Numbered from the stretch's first letter, positions 44,013-55,585 are shown. The stretch is 64,000 bases of DNA from Hymenopus coronatus (GCA_030762935.1 CM060900.1:108776620-108840619), one strand, 5' to 3'. The notes: a model not told the origin generated them from the letters alone. Numbers and translations: made by a program.

Positions 44013-44470
44013 TTGAACGCTAAGCGCTTGCTTGCGAAAGGCAAACAAAGTAACGAGAGGAGCTCGTATGTCAAGGTAACTCGACTAAATTGCTGTCAAC
44101 GAATTAAAAAGCCTTATTAATTATTTTTTAGCTTATTCCGCTGCCTGACGTAAACGTGTATTCTTTATTAATGGGTCATCAACGTCAAATATTTTCGTAA
44201 AGCTTATGAAGGGTGAATTGCATTTGGATCAGAAGAATTTGAAGCTATCCCGAAGTTCGTCCTTGGGGTTGCAAAAACTTATTTTAAAATTCTCGTGCAT
44301 TTCTTTTCAATCTATTCTTGTAGAATAAAACAATTCCTATGAACGCTTATTTTTGTATCAGAAATAACTGTATTACACATTTACTAAGGGAGTAGTGATA
44401 GTCCGATGATTATGAATTGGACAGTAGAGGCTAACCTTAAAATTCCATTCTCTTTCCAAGCAATCGGGAG
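44010..44470. other. Unannotated spacer
   Basis: No feature recognised. Confidence 0.4.
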
Positions 44471-44472
44471 AA

Positions 44473-44622
44473 ACAGCTGAAAATCGACAGAACTTTTGGA
44501 AAAATGGAATCAAACAATTCGAAAAGTAATAGTGGATATTTCGGAACTTTCTCACGCGTGCTATAAAGATATTTAATTTTCTGTGTAGTACGTTTTCGCC
44601 TATCCCATAATGTACACCAGTT
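44473..44622 (-). mobile_element. R1 internal fragment
   Basis: Matches the 36.5-kb subfamily ('gtagtacgttttcgcctatc', 'ccataatgtacaccagtt'). It abuts the right terminus of the next copy. Confidence 0.5.
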
Positions 44623-44624
44623 TT

Positions 44625-45252
44625 AAAAATCTGATGTGTACCATTCACATGACTTTCTCCATATCCCTGCAACAAATAATTCTTAAAAAGCTTATACTTC
44701 TATTTACTTTATGCTAATCAGAAAAAAAATAGCAGAAATAGTCTTATTACTCGCTTCCTTGTAAGTAGAAGCGAAATAAGGGACAACCGTAGGTTAAAGT
44801 GATAGTCAAAATTTGGTTGCTATGTCAATGAAGTTCCTTTGTTCATATGGATAGGAGTTGAAAGTTCCTGTATGAGAAAAGTATGTTTTTCATAGCAGAA
44901 ACCAAAAATAAGGAATGTCAGAAAACGACGAACTCCACGAAAAAAATGTATATTACATAAATTGTGTTTTAAAGTGCTCTACATTTTTTGTGTAGTAAGT
45001 TTTTGTCCATCTCTTACGGTTTAGCAGTCATTCAAAATTAAATAAAATTCATCCAGAATAAACTACTCTTCAGAGGCTATTCCCAGAAAATTCAAGATAT
45101 ACATTTCATGTGCCAGGTAAATGTGTTTAATATCCGAAATTTTAATCAAAATCGTTAGAGCCATTTTTGAGAAAATCAAAATTTTCGAAAAAAGTTCCAT
45201 GTAAAGGGTAGTCGGGGGTGGGGGGATTTTTCTCAAAATATTCGTGTCGCAT
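44625..45252 (-). mobile_element. R1 element, right two-thirds
   Basis: Right terminus 'aaaaatctgatgtgtaccat' with gactttctcc through 'agtaagtttttgtccatctc' and 'gaaaattcaagatatacat' to 'ttcgtgtcgcatc'. It ends abruptly at the SINE-E sequence, suggesting a SINE insertion or deletion junction. Confidence 0.85.
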
Positions 45253-45400
45253 CGTTCGATTCCCGGTTGGGACGGGGAACTTTTCTTTAACCAGAATTAT
45301 TCCCTTTCCCCGAAAGAGTCTGGAAGTATGAATGTGAGAGTGAATATATGTGTGTGTATGTGTATGTGTGTAAGTAAAATAACCTACAGACGAGTTGTTT
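45253..45400 (+). repeat. SINE-E copy, lacking head
   Basis: B box 'gttcgattcccggttggg', body 'ccagaattattccctttccc' and 'gagtctggaagtatgaatg', and a GT-rich tract. The A-box half is missing. Confidence 0.7.
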
Positions 45401-45982
45401 CCAATGCAAAGCCCCCGATATTACCTTAGATGTTAAATGAAACAATTACAAAAAAAAACAAAAAAAAAACACTTGACCCCCCCCCCCCCCCAATACTGTG
45501 TTCCTCTTTAAGAAGGAAAAGGGCCAACATTTGCAGTCTTATCGGAAATTGTGTTATGGGGACAATGATTTGAGAAAACAGCCTGCTGGACGCCTCTCCA
45601 GTGGAACCTTGGAGCCAGAGAGACAGCTCTGGCACATATTTACAAAGGGACCTTACCTTCGCTGTTCTTTCAGGTAAAGTGTTCCCCAGGTATAACATTT
45701 CATGAAGTTTCTTTTCTCCCCTCCTCTTCTTTTCTTTCCGGGTATAGCATTCAACTCCTCAGATTCAAAGATTACATACATCCCAACAGAACTGAGTCCC
45801 TTCTATTGTTCTCACAATACATCATTTTCTCTTGCTTTCCCCCTACCCCTCAAGATGGAAAAGCAACCATTCTGTTGTACTAATTATTGCTCTCCAAAGA
45901 CATTATCACAGGTTCAACTAACAATTATTTCAATTTCTTTTAATTTACAGCTAAGGATAGATAAGATAGTAGCATTTCAATT
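45401..45982. other. Unannotated spacer with poly(C)
   Basis: Contains an A-rich stretch and a 15-C run at 45477-45491. A 97-residue frame at 45702-45995 has no recognised domain. Confidence 0.4.
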
Positions 45983-45983
45983 T

Positions 45984-46802
45984 AAAAAAATCTGATGTGT
46001 TCCGTTTACTAGCCTTTCTTTACAAACAAGCTTTCCTTACAAAAGAGTACTTTTTATCTATGTCATGCTAATCGAGATATACATTAGCAGAAATTATCCT
46101 ATTATAGCCTCCTGGTAAGTAGAAGCGAAATAAGGGAGTGCACTAGGCTAAGCGATAGGTGGTCGCTATGTGAGACAATTGAAATTCAGCTCTCCTTTGC
46201 TTTTTCGGGAATAAAACAAAAGAGATGAAAGTAAAGTTGACTTCCCGCTTGAGAACATTTTAAATCAATAAAAAAGAATATCTCAGAGACGCTTATCTAA
46301 AAAAAAAAGTGTTGCTTTACTTTAAATTGTGCGTTTTAATGAGATTTACATTCTATTGGATTAAGCTTTTGTCTATCTCTCGGATTGTAAGAGTTTTTTT
46401 TTTTTTTTTTGGTTGTGTTTAACGCCCGCTTTAACTACTTATGGCACCGCAGGCGGCTGGATTGTAAGAGTTATAAAAAAGTCATCCGTAACGAAGAGAT
46501 CTTCATAGGCTATTCCCAGAAATTGCATTTCATTTGTCATGAAAGTATCTTAAATATATGACATTCTAATCAAAATCGTTAGAATCGTTTTTCAGACAGT
46601 CAAAATTTTCGAAAAGTGTTCCATCTAAAGGGTAGTTGAGGTGAAGGATTTCCTTGAAAATATTTGTGTCGCATCCTTGGAAGATAATGAACTTAAATAA
46701 CAAATTTGGTATTTAACGACTTTTCGTTTTAAGTATACCACGCACACGCGCGCGTTTCTAAAAATGCTTTTTTCTTGGATTCAGGGGCTCTCAAAATATT
46801 AA
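45984..46802 (-). mobile_element. R1 element, nearly complete, with SINE insertion
   Basis: Right terminus 'aaaaaaatctgatgtgttcc' to 'cttggattcaggggctctca' on the left. Interrupted at 46396-46458 by a SINE-D 3' fragment with its own target duplication. The microsatellite is CACACGCGCGCG type. The left hairpin is missing. Confidence 0.85.
46396..46458 (-). repeat. SINE-D 3'-end insertion with 14-bp target duplication
   Basis: Flanked by ggattgtaagagtt at 46382-46395 and 46459-46472. The insert reads, on the minus strand, 'gcctgcggtgccataagtag', 'gcgggcgttaaacacaacc' and a poly(A). It is a 5'-truncated retroposition. Confidence 0.85.
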
Positions 46803-46916
46803 TAAGTTGCAGAGGTGCATTTTAAATTATCCTACTGATTTGGGGGAAAAAAAAAAACAGTTTGCTTAACAATTTAAGCAATAATAACGCTACAGGAAGG
46901 CATTCATCTCGTCAGT

Positions 46917-47349
46917 TTTATTTGCTCTACATGTACTATATACATAGTGTATAGAGAAGGTATTGTACTTTACCCAAACATTCCATACCGAGATTTCACC
47001 GAAATATATATTTTGAGGTCCCCTGAGACCAACTAAAGCATTTTAGAAAAAGGTCCGCGCGCGTCTGTCTGTGGACATAGTAGTGAAAAATAAAACGGCA
47101 GTTAAATATTAAATTTGGTATTTAAGGATGCAACACGAAGGTTCTCAAGACACTTTCCCCACACCAAACTACCCTTTACATGAAATAATTTTCGAAATTG
47201 TAGATTTTCACAAAAACGTCTTTAGCGATTTTGATTAAAATACCGTGTATTGAAAATATTCAAACTACTCTTTACATGGAATAATTTTCTAAAGTGTTGG
47301 TTTTCTCAAAAATGTCTAAGGATTTTGATTAAATATATTTACATGACAC

Positions 47350-47395
<46 letters not shown>

Positions 47396-47742
47396 TATCT
47401 GCTAAACCGTAAGAGTTACACAAAAATTTAACTACACTGAAAATATGGATCTCGTCACATAACGTTGTTATTGGTCTCGATTTTAAAATATTAATACTTT
47501 TCTCAAGCGGGAGGTAGTCCGTGTTTCTTTTGTTTTGCTGCTGGGCATGCAAAGAAGCACATTTCAAAACATTTCCCTATCGCTTTAGTTTCATTCTACT
47601 TATAAGGAAATAGGTGATAATATCATTCTGCTAATGCTTAAATCGATTAGCATGGAGAAGGAAGAAGAATAATCTTTTTTAAGAAGTTTGTTTGTAGAAC
47701 AGGTACAGAAAGTCATGCGAATGGAACACAGCAGATTTTTTT
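46917..47742 (+). mobile_element. R1 element, with internal duplication
   Basis: Left end 'tttgctctacatgtactata' with hairpin to the right end 'ggtacagaaagtcatgcg' and 'acacagcagattttttt'. The block around 'actaccctttacatgaaata' is repeated at 47164 and 47261 (period about 98 bp). A (TA)n tract at 47351-47393 replaces part of the next block. It is head-to-head with the previous R1. Confidence 0.85.
47351..47393. repeat. (TA)n microsatellite inside R1
   Basis: About 20 TA units, self-complementary. Confidence 0.95.
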
Positions 47743-48499
47743 ATCTCTCATTCACAATAAAGTATACAAAATTTAAATGATTTTCCGAAAATCACCTACA
47801 TGGTCTTGAAAATGTTGAAAAGGAAAATATACTGATAAATTAAAACCCGAGAAAAGAGAGCTTAAATATTATAACACTTAAAGTAACACTGTGTCTGATG
47901 GTATACCGTTTAAAAGCATTTAGTGCTTTGTCCTTTTCTATTTCTCTGCTATCTGATTCCTGAGATCTCCCTTGCATGGCTTGTATACTTTTAGTGTAGT
48001 CTAAATTTATTGTGCTTTACTACAATATTATGTGGATTCAGGCTATTACGCAGCATAAAATCGCAGTAAAAGTTTATGTTTAGTGTAAAGAAAAATTAGT
48101 GTTTAATAACAGTAAAGTCAATATTTTAGGACTTTTCTCAAATTTGAGCCGTTTTCACAGATATTGGAATGTCGTTTTAAGTAAAATCTGCTGGTGCACC
48201 TTGGAGGTCTTTTCCTTCCTCTTTCCCGGATCTTTTAAAGGAATAGTTAATGCGCCTACTTTTATTATGCCGACGTACTTTCAGGGTAGAGGCATTTACA
48301 AATTTTGAGTTTACGTGGTTTTAAATTGTGGTACCTTTTACTCAATATATCACTACATTTACACTTTTTGAGTTTTAGTATCTAAACTCATATACAAACA
48401 GCTTTAGGTGATTATTAGGACGGACATGTAGGAAGTAATTTTCTTATGCTAGACAGATGGCCTTAGAGTTTATTTATGTACCGTAAGCTTTATTTCTAT
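47743..48499. other. Unannotated AT-rich spacer
   Basis: No feature recognised. Confidence 0.4.
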
Positions 48500-48770
48500 T
48501 TGCGGTGGGCGAAAAGGTGTCTGGGTGGGGTTTCTCCGGACCCTCCGGCTTCCCCCGCCACTCATTCCACCAATTGCTCCATCATCACCTTTCCATTTCG
48601 CTTTCATTTCATATCATCCACTTACTCATGATCATGCCTTGTTACGGGTGTACCGCTCGTTCGAGGTTCTTCATACTATGGTTGGCTCCCCGACAGGCTT
48701 CTGACTCCTAGGCACCCGCTTGTAAGCCCTTGGGGGTGTCAGTCCTACATACGGGGAGGGTAAGAGCATT
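48500..48770 (+). repeat. SINE-D copy, body and tail
   Basis: 'gggtggggtttctccgga', 'cttcccccgccactcattcc', 'accaattgctccatcatcac', 'ccccgacaggcttctgactc' and 'ggtgtcagtcctacata'. Collinear with the minus copy at 8675-9025. The head is lost. Confidence 0.75.
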
Positions 48771-48829
48771 ATTTCTGGGTTGTTCAGCTTGGTTTTATTG
48801 CATTTTTGCTGTCTTATGAAAGTATTTCT

Positions 48830-49065
48830 CGCAACATTCCGAAAAGACACAAACCATGCCGCAAACTTTCAACAAACACGGTGTCATGCCTCTTCTTTGT
48901 TAGAGGCTGTAAATGCTAACTTGTCTTCGCTGCACTGGGATGCAGTCAAAACAACCCTCATAAACTTCTATGGTCAGGAAGGAGTGGTAACATTTATCAC
49001 TTCAGTCAAGCGGCATATCTTTTGAACCGTTTCTACATTTTGCAGCAATTATACCAAACTGGCAA
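48830..49065 (+). repeat. R2 repeat
   Basis: 'tttcaacaaacacggtgtca', 'ctcttctttgttagaggctg', 'cagtcaaaacaaccctcata', 'tatggtcaggaaggagtgg' and 'cggcatatcttttgaaccgt'. Confidence 0.75.
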
Positions 49066-50450
49066 TCGGCTTTACTCCCAGGGAAAGCACAGGAGAAGCC
49101 TTAGTCAGAACGAGAATGTCAATCATAATTCCTCCTAAATGTCTGCCATCTTACAGTATTTTTGAGAACATGATGGCCCTGCCCCACTCTTCTTCCAAAG
49201 AAGGTTTCACTTTGAAGGTAAGAGTTTGCGGTTTTTCTGTCTAATGGTTAGGGTATGTACGGCTGGAAACCAACCCTCGTGTTGCCAAGTCTTAAACTTA
49301 CTGGACCCTTCCCTGAGGCGCAATTCTCGGCCTGCAAGCAGTCTCTCCAGGAAATAGATTTTACTACGTTGCCTCTCACCCCTATGATGTTTTTCAAATG
49401 AGAAGAGTTCTATGCTGCAGCGAATGAAATGCGTTATCGTGGTGCTCTGCGTTGCCAGATCGCTATCCCCACTCTTTTCATATTTCCTCTTACTCGCACA
49501 CTGAGCACGCAGATCTGCCTGGCGACATGATGTTGATTCATGTATATTATGAAAACTATTTGAGCTAAAAAATCTGTGGTTTTTACTGTTCTTCTACGAA
49601 CATTACTCCCTATCTTCCTTGTGAATTATTTTTTGTAAAATTTGAACATTTTCTCTTAGCGCATGTAGTATTTATGAGAGACAGAATCTCTTAGCGAGTT
49701 ACTCCTCAGTTAAGAGCGAATGCAATGTGTGAACACAGCAGCACTCCGATTAGCTGCCGGCCTGGTGGCATTCAAGGACAAACCTCATCCCATTTGAAAG
49801 TCACTGTAGTATAGAGTTGTCATTTGTTTGCTAATGGCTATTGCCCAGTGGTAGGAGGGAGCGGTCCCGTTTGAGGGCCATCATTTTTTGGAAAAAACTA
49901 TACTCACTGCCCTGATGTTTTTGACGTGTTCTGGGTTATTCAGGGATAACGCAAATGTATGGCATAATATTTGCTCGAAAAGGCAGTCAAAGCTGCACAA
50001 GTGTCCAAACTCCCGCGTATCTATATTAATATTATAACAACAGAAATGATATGCGTATATGTGGGGTATTCTCAAAACCGACTTTACCGATTTTGATCAT
50101 TTCACCATTGAACATCCGTATTCTTTCTAACAGTCATGGATTCGCCTAATTTGAATTCATAAATAACTAAAATACTTGACAAGGATTTACAAAATCGGAA
50201 CATGGGAATACTTTAAAGGTTTTAATAACATAATTGCGAAGCAGGCTTTGACATATACCATGGAGTAGAAAAGCTGCAAAAATGCATGTAAAACAGGACA
50301 AATGTCGCGGATATTGAATCCCAACCCGATTTAGCAGCTAATAGAAGACAAGCAAAACAAATCATAATCTAATCTGCTTGGAATGGTACGATACACTTGC
50401 GATACTAGTACAAAATATTATATCACCTTAATGCAATAGCATGTTTTATT
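49066..50450. other. Unannotated spacer
   Basis: No repeat family or exon recognised in about 1.4 kb. Open frames are short. Confidence 0.4.
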
Positions 50451-50454
50451 TCTC

Positions 50455-50705
50455 GCTCATTTCTATTGCCCCCTTTTACTTATTGTGGTTATATCGGGGG
50501 CTATTCACTGAAACATTGAAGTATTTTTTTGAATTTTTACAGTAGGTTTTTCACACGCGATATATACTCTCAATATATACTGACAGACTCTATAGTGTAG
50601 CGAATACTCCTAATTAAAGAAAAATGTCTACCCTCCGGCCGGGAATCGAACTCGGGATCTCTCGATACGAAGTCAGCTCGCTGACCACTCGACCTGCAGG
50701 CAGTC
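50455..50705 (-). repeat. SINE-E copy
   Basis: On the minus strand: head with B box 'cgagttcgattcccggcc' and 'gtggtcagcgagctgact', tail 'aatagcccccgatataacc'. The middle is deleted, including the GT tract. A short frame beginning in R1-unrelated sequence at 50614 reads through it. Confidence 0.65.
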
Positions 50706-51167
50706 TTTTCCTTTGGGTGATGTAATCAAGTTCGTTAGCAGGGTGTATGCCAAAAAACTGCACGAAGAGAGAAATATGTGTCTCAAGAAACCAGTCAACA
50801 GAAATTTTATACTTAAGTGAGAAGATTATTTTCTTGATGGTCACAGACTAAGGATCTTTTCCAAAGTGGATAACTTGGAGGCCAGAGAGTGCGAAATCTT
50901 TTTATTCACTATAGTATGAGGTGTAAGTTGGTAGGGTTATTAGAGTAAGAAGGAAATACTCGCTATCTCTTTCTTTCTATGCCGTTCCTCTTTATAACAA
51001 ACCAAGTGGAGTAGAAACGCCTGTGGGGGATTCTTCTTCATTCTGTCTTCATCTTACTTCCCCTCTGTAACCTTCATCAACGAAGGTAATTAGGGATCAC
51101 AATAAAGATTCAAAATGAATGACCTAAAGAAAAGAAACCCAATAGCTTCACCTACATTTCCTTGTAT
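50706..51167. other. Unannotated spacer
   Basis: No feature recognised. Confidence 0.4.
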
Positions 51168-51280
51168 ATTTTAAGTGTCTTTAAAGGCGACAGCATGTAA
51201 AAGAACTGTGCGACGGAATTCTGGCACACTGGCGACGTTGATGTAATCCTAGAAATTGGCAGCATACTTTAGACAACTTT
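51168..51280 (+). repeat. SINE-B tail copy
   Basis: 'aaaggcgacagcatgtaaaa' with gaactgtgcgacggaattctgg and 'ctggcgacgttgatgtaatc' match the tail of 12275-12480 in order. The tRNA-like head is missing. Confidence 0.6.
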
Positions 51281-51737
51281 TAATTTGTGGAGGGATCTGC
51301 CATTACAGATAGCGAGTCTCTACGTTAACGGAGAGAATTCGCCATTAAAATGCTATAGACCATTACACAACGATTTAATACAGAGCACAGGTAGTGGAAC
51401 GAAATACATAAAATTGTCATTCTAGTTTAAAAATCTACCCGTACAACGTCGGGTATGACAACTACCGTTTTATATCAAAGGTTTTGTCAGTGAAACAAAG
51501 AATATTGGCGCGGAGTTAGATGATGCCTGACGTTGCTGGCCACGTGGCAAGGAGCCCTGAAAATCAATGAATTACGTCATTGTCTCATAACAACGAACAA
51601 AAGCATCAAGCTGCACGCTTCGTTGGCAACAGTTGACGCGAGCACGATCTGCCAAGATGCGATTTGTGATTTTGGTTTCTTTTTCGCTTAGCATTCTCTT
51701 GCCGTAATAAATTGTTTTTTTCCCTCGCTACCCATTT
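51281..51737. other. Unannotated spacer
   Basis: No feature recognised. Confidence 0.4.
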
Positions 51738-51955
51738 TTTTTATTTGTATAGCCTCCTTTAACTTCTATGGTCATATCGGGGGCTTTGACTAGTGAAATC
51801 ATCTGAACACAGTAGGTTATTGTCATTAGCTGTATCATTTTATATCATTAAACACACGCACATTCACTTTCACATGCAAACTTCCAGACCCTGTGGGGTT
51901 AGGAAATACTTCTGGTTACCCATTTCTCCATATATTTGCTGTCTTTAATATATTC
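51738..51955 (-). repeat. SINE-E copy, tail and body
   Basis: On the minus strand: 'gaaatgggtaaccagaagta' and 'gtctggaagtttgcatgtg', GT tract, then 'aaagcccccgatatgacca'. The head is missing; an MITE-like element lies about 20 bp away. Confidence 0.65.
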
Positions 51956-51974
51956 TAAGATGAGGGAGCCGGAG

Positions 51975-52283
51975 TAATGGCGGGATTACGATGAACTTAA
52001 GGCGATGGGACGCAACGTTCGCGTTAAGTTCCTCGACCTATTAGAATGCACTTTAACAAAACGTTATAGGAAATACTCTTGATTGGTATTTTGTGTTGCT
52101 TCCTGCCACTGCTTTACACCGATTGGTTCTAGTTACCATGTGCCATCACTTAACGTAACCGGAAGGAAAAATGACACTGGCAAACTCTTCAGTTACGTCG
52201 CGTTAAGTAAACCTAAATAGATTCACTTAATACAACGTGTTAGACTTCCACGTCACGTTAAATTGATCGTAATCCCGGCATTA
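51975..52283. mobile_element. 309-bp MITE-like element (TA-flanked)
   Basis: Terminal inverted repeats with four differences over 26 bp: TAATGGCGGGATTACGATGA against the reverse complement TAATGCCGGGATTACGATCA, extending to CTTAA/TTTAA. TA at both edges as expected of Tc1/mariner-type insertion. No coding capacity. Confidence 0.7.
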
Positions 52284-53555
52284 CAATGGTTTCGTACACG
52301 GCTCGTGCTGAGGGTCCGTCATTCGGTTCCCGGCTCTGGGGTTGTGATTTTAAGTCAGCCCTAACCAAGTCTTTATATCTTACTTTTTTACTTTAACAAC
52401 TTATCAGTTCCAATGACTGTACCAATGAATTAAACCGTTTCTTACAGCTAGGCTAAGGAACTTCCAAGCATTAGAGCCAGGGCAAAAGGAAAATTAGGTA
52501 AAACTATTACCGAGTTTGTTCTGTGATGTCATAGATAACAGAAAAAAAGAAACTCAATCCCTGTTCAGTCTTCTTGCGTGTGCAGACGAATCATGAGAGC
52601 GCATTCTACAGGTTGCTCATTCCTTATAGACGAATGACCTTTAGCGAAGATACAGCGAACTAAACAGGTCAGCAAATAGTTTGTTACAATAACAAACAGC
52701 TCTGCTTCCTTATGACTATGTTTCGAGAATACACAGCGTACAGTGGACTTCGAAGTATTACGCGTTACGTACGGGCTTATGCGATTGCCAGAGTTTTAAC
52801 GAGAGATGCTCAGTTATTAATGAAAATGACAGCAATTTATAAAAAGATGAGGGAGAAATGGCGGGAATAGGATCAATGCAAGAAAATTAGGTGTAATGTG
52901 TATTTTATGCAGTGGCCGCGGTTGAGAGCGAATACATGTGATTGACATCACTGGAGGTATGGTTTGCTTTCTAATGACTGTAGTACTGCAACGCAGAAAC
53001 ATGAGAATAACGTGCACAATATCTGACTGTCGTTGTGACTGCTTCTGTGTACCAATGCTCCAGTAAAGGTGAGCAGGTGACTCGCATCTAAACTCTCATT
53101 TAAAAAAAAAAGTAATTTGCCAAGACCTGGCGCGCGACCTGCACCTGCTGTCGGTGGCTCGTGGTCGCTGCTTCGTATACTCTATCTGTTGATGGTTTGA
53201 TTGTAACAAACTTCAAGCTAATTACTTCAGAATTCCTTAGCCTGCTTATAACCACGGCCCCCTCATGCATTCCGCGCTTCGCTACTTAGTCTTTCCCCTC
53301 ATTGACTAATTACCTTCCAATGATGACAAACACGCCGAGTGCAGTGAAAAAATAGGTGATAAAAGCAATATAATCATTCTGGAAGGATAGATGCGTGTGC
53401 TTTCGTCATCCTGTGAAGCAGCTTTAAATCGAAGGATTTATTTGATGATAATTTTCCACATTCCAAATACATAAACTCTGTTATGTAACGCCTTGTATAA
53501 CACATAGTCTATTTATAATACAAATATGACAATCCTCTTCCAGTACATAATTTAT
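52284..53555. other. Unannotated spacer
   Basis: A GC-richer patch at 53115-53180 ('acctggcgcgcgacctgc') has no assigned role. No exon recognised. Confidence 0.4.
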
Positions 53556-53696
53556 TTTTGCTCAGTCTTTTGACACAGTGGAAAGGGGACACAGCGACGT
53601 CACGTGTGTGCACCGGTGGCTATCCAAAGTGCGGCCACACGTAAAGCAATCTCTTCCTACCTTTCCCTTTCCACTGTCCTAAAAGACTGACCAAAA
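53556..53696. mobile_element. 141-bp inverted-repeat element (MITE-like hairpin)
   Basis: Arms of about 31 bp: TTTTGCTCAGTCTTTTGACA... and the reverse complement TTTTGGTCAGTCTTTTAGGA..., continuing into CAGTGGAAAGGG on both sides. The core has 'gacgtcacgtgtgtgcacc' and 'tgcggccacacgt', which partly pair. No clean target duplication. It could be a small MITE or a long hairpin-forming transcript. Confidence 0.7.
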
Positions 53697-53719
53697 TGTA
53701 CATGATCATGTTAAGGGGA

Positions 53720-54220
53720 TACACAATTGATTTTTTTTTTTCATTTTATTTTTTATTTAGTGATTTTGGTCTAAGCTGTCGATTTGTTTTTATTTTTGGT
53801 GCAAAATATCCACCATACTTTTATTTGCCACGTTTGATTCTCCTAGGAGGACGTAATATGTTTTGCATGCCAGTTTTAAAGCGTTACGCTGGCTAAATGA
53901 CTGCGAAATTTTAAGGTCATTTGTCAAAGGTCAATTTTTTAATCTTTATTTTTCTATACTCAAAATCATATCTTTCCCCACAAAAATACAGGTAGGGGTC
54001 TGAAAATGTTCCCCAAACCATTGTAGAATGTAATAAATGGTTTAGTTGAAATTTTGATATAGGTCAAAGATTTATTTTAAAAGAGTTAATTAATATGGTC
54101 ATGTGCTGGTTTTAGTAGTTTTTATACTTTGTGATATAAAATATATGTTTCAAAGAAAACCATCCACTATAAGAACATTTTAACCCGAAAATTTGTTTGA
54201 CTCAAAGGTAATTTTAAAAA
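53720..54220 (+). repeat. R3 repeat, third copy
   Basis: Blocks shared with the duplicated copies: 'caccatacttttatttgcc', 'gaaaatgttccccaaaccat', 'aatgtaataaatgg', 'actttgtgatataaaatata' and 'ccatccactataagaacatt'. Substantially diverged. A plus frame at 53696-53896 inside it is not conserved in the others. Confidence 0.55.
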
Positions 54221-54227
54221 ACGGGCA

Positions 54228-54654
54228 TTTGTATCTTGAATTTTCTGGGAATAGCCTCTGAAGACCTTCATTCTGGATGACTTTTGTATAACTGACAAAC
54301 CATAAGAGATAGACGAAAACTTACTCCACAAAAAATGTAGATCTCATTAAAACACACAATTATATGTTTTTGTAGAGTTAACCGTTTTCGAGATATTCCG
54401 GATTATTGGTTTCAATTTTAATCCTCTTAACTTTTCTGAATCGGGAAGGCACATAGACGACACATAGCGACCGGCATTTAAAGGTGTTGAGGATCGCTTT
54501 AGCCTGTGCATTCCCTTATTTTCCTTCTAGTTACAAGGAAGCTAGTAATAAGACTAATTCTGCATACGTTTATCTTGATTGGCATGATATAGATAAAAGA
54601 TTAATTCTTTGAATAAAAGGATTGTTTGCGGAACAGTTAGAGAATGGAACACAG
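54228..54654 (+). mobile_element. R1 element, right half
   Basis: Starts at 'tatcttgaattttctgggaa' and runs through 'aaaatgtagatctcattaaa' and 'ggatcgctttagcctgtg' to the right end 'gaacagttagag' with a partial 'aatggaacacag'. The terminus is cut by the adjoining SINE-D. Confidence 0.85.
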
Positions 54655-54845
54655 TGTTTAACGCCCACTTTTACTACAGATGGCACTGCAGGCAATGACA
54701 CTGATGATACATGGAATGAAGGAGCACTGGTGGAATGCGATGACGAGGGAAACGAGAAAATTCGCTCCCACATGCGGTCGCCTGGGATCGAACCCGGGCC
54801 GCCTAGGTGAAAGGCAACTGATCTAACCACTCGGCCACGGCGGGG
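54655..54845 (-). repeat. SINE-D copy, complete head
   Basis: On the minus strand: 'gccgtggccgagtggttaga' (A box), then 'gcctttcacctaggcggcc' and 'cgggttcgatcccaggcg' (B box), body 'attttctcgtttccctcgtc' and 'ctgcagtgccatctgtagta', 3' end 'gtgggcgttaaacac'. It is the clearest tRNA-like head in the family. Confidence 0.85.
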
Positions 54846-55364
54846 ACGTATTATGCCCTATATTTCTGATTAAATAATCTTTGGAGAAGTTTTCACAGGT
54901 TTGCTTATCATTTTAAACATCTGAATAAAATGAAATTAAAAGTATTGTAAGCCTTTTGTGTCCCTAAACACTCGTAGTCATCTTTTACAACCAGTATACA
55001 AAACAAAGGAATGTAGAAAAATAAATTCATTTCAAAGCGTTCGATAAAGTTATCTATCCTTAATACATACAATGAGTTCTGATTAAGCAGCAATAAGAAG
55101 TGGTAGACCAGTAGAACATAAATCAGTCAGCCTAATGAATTGACATTTTACCGGTTTATGGCTGTGTTAGTTGAAAGGCAAGTGAAGGGACCAACTACCC
55201 TACCCTCTTGATCCGGTGAAACGGCAGCGGCGATGTGGAAATTCTGTCTACAGGTTGACCTTGGCGAAATTTACAGCCCACCCGAGCAGTCCATTTCTGG
55301 GTATACACAACACAAAGAAACCAACCTGAACAGAGAACCCGTCAGGACAATGCCTTTGTTGAAG
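54846..55364. other. Unannotated spacer
   Basis: No feature recognised. Confidence 0.4.
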
Positions 55365-55585
55365 GTGCCTAACCTCGTGGGTTCGAGTCCCGCCTTGGGC
55401 ATGGATGTTATATGTTTGTGCAATGTGTATATGTTTGTAAAAGAAACAGTAAAACCAGTAAACCAGTAATCAGTAAAACCTACGGGGGGAAATGTAAACA
55501 GGGATGCAGTACCGGAGTCCTGATCAGACTCCGTTACTGTTTTATTTGTAAAAAAGAAGAAGAAAAAAAAAGAAAAAAAAAAAAC
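55365..55585 (+). repeat. SINE-C copy, 5'-truncated
   Basis: B box 'gggttcgagtcccgcc', 'gggcatggatgttatatg', 'cagtaaaaccagtaaaccag', 'ccggagtcctgatcagactc' and an A-rich tail with G interruptions. The A box half is missing. Confidence 0.85.

Noticed and set aside
54760..54845. Possible tRNA gene on the minus strand
   Set aside because: Strong A and B boxes, but it is continuous with the SINE-D body and 3' end seen in other copies.
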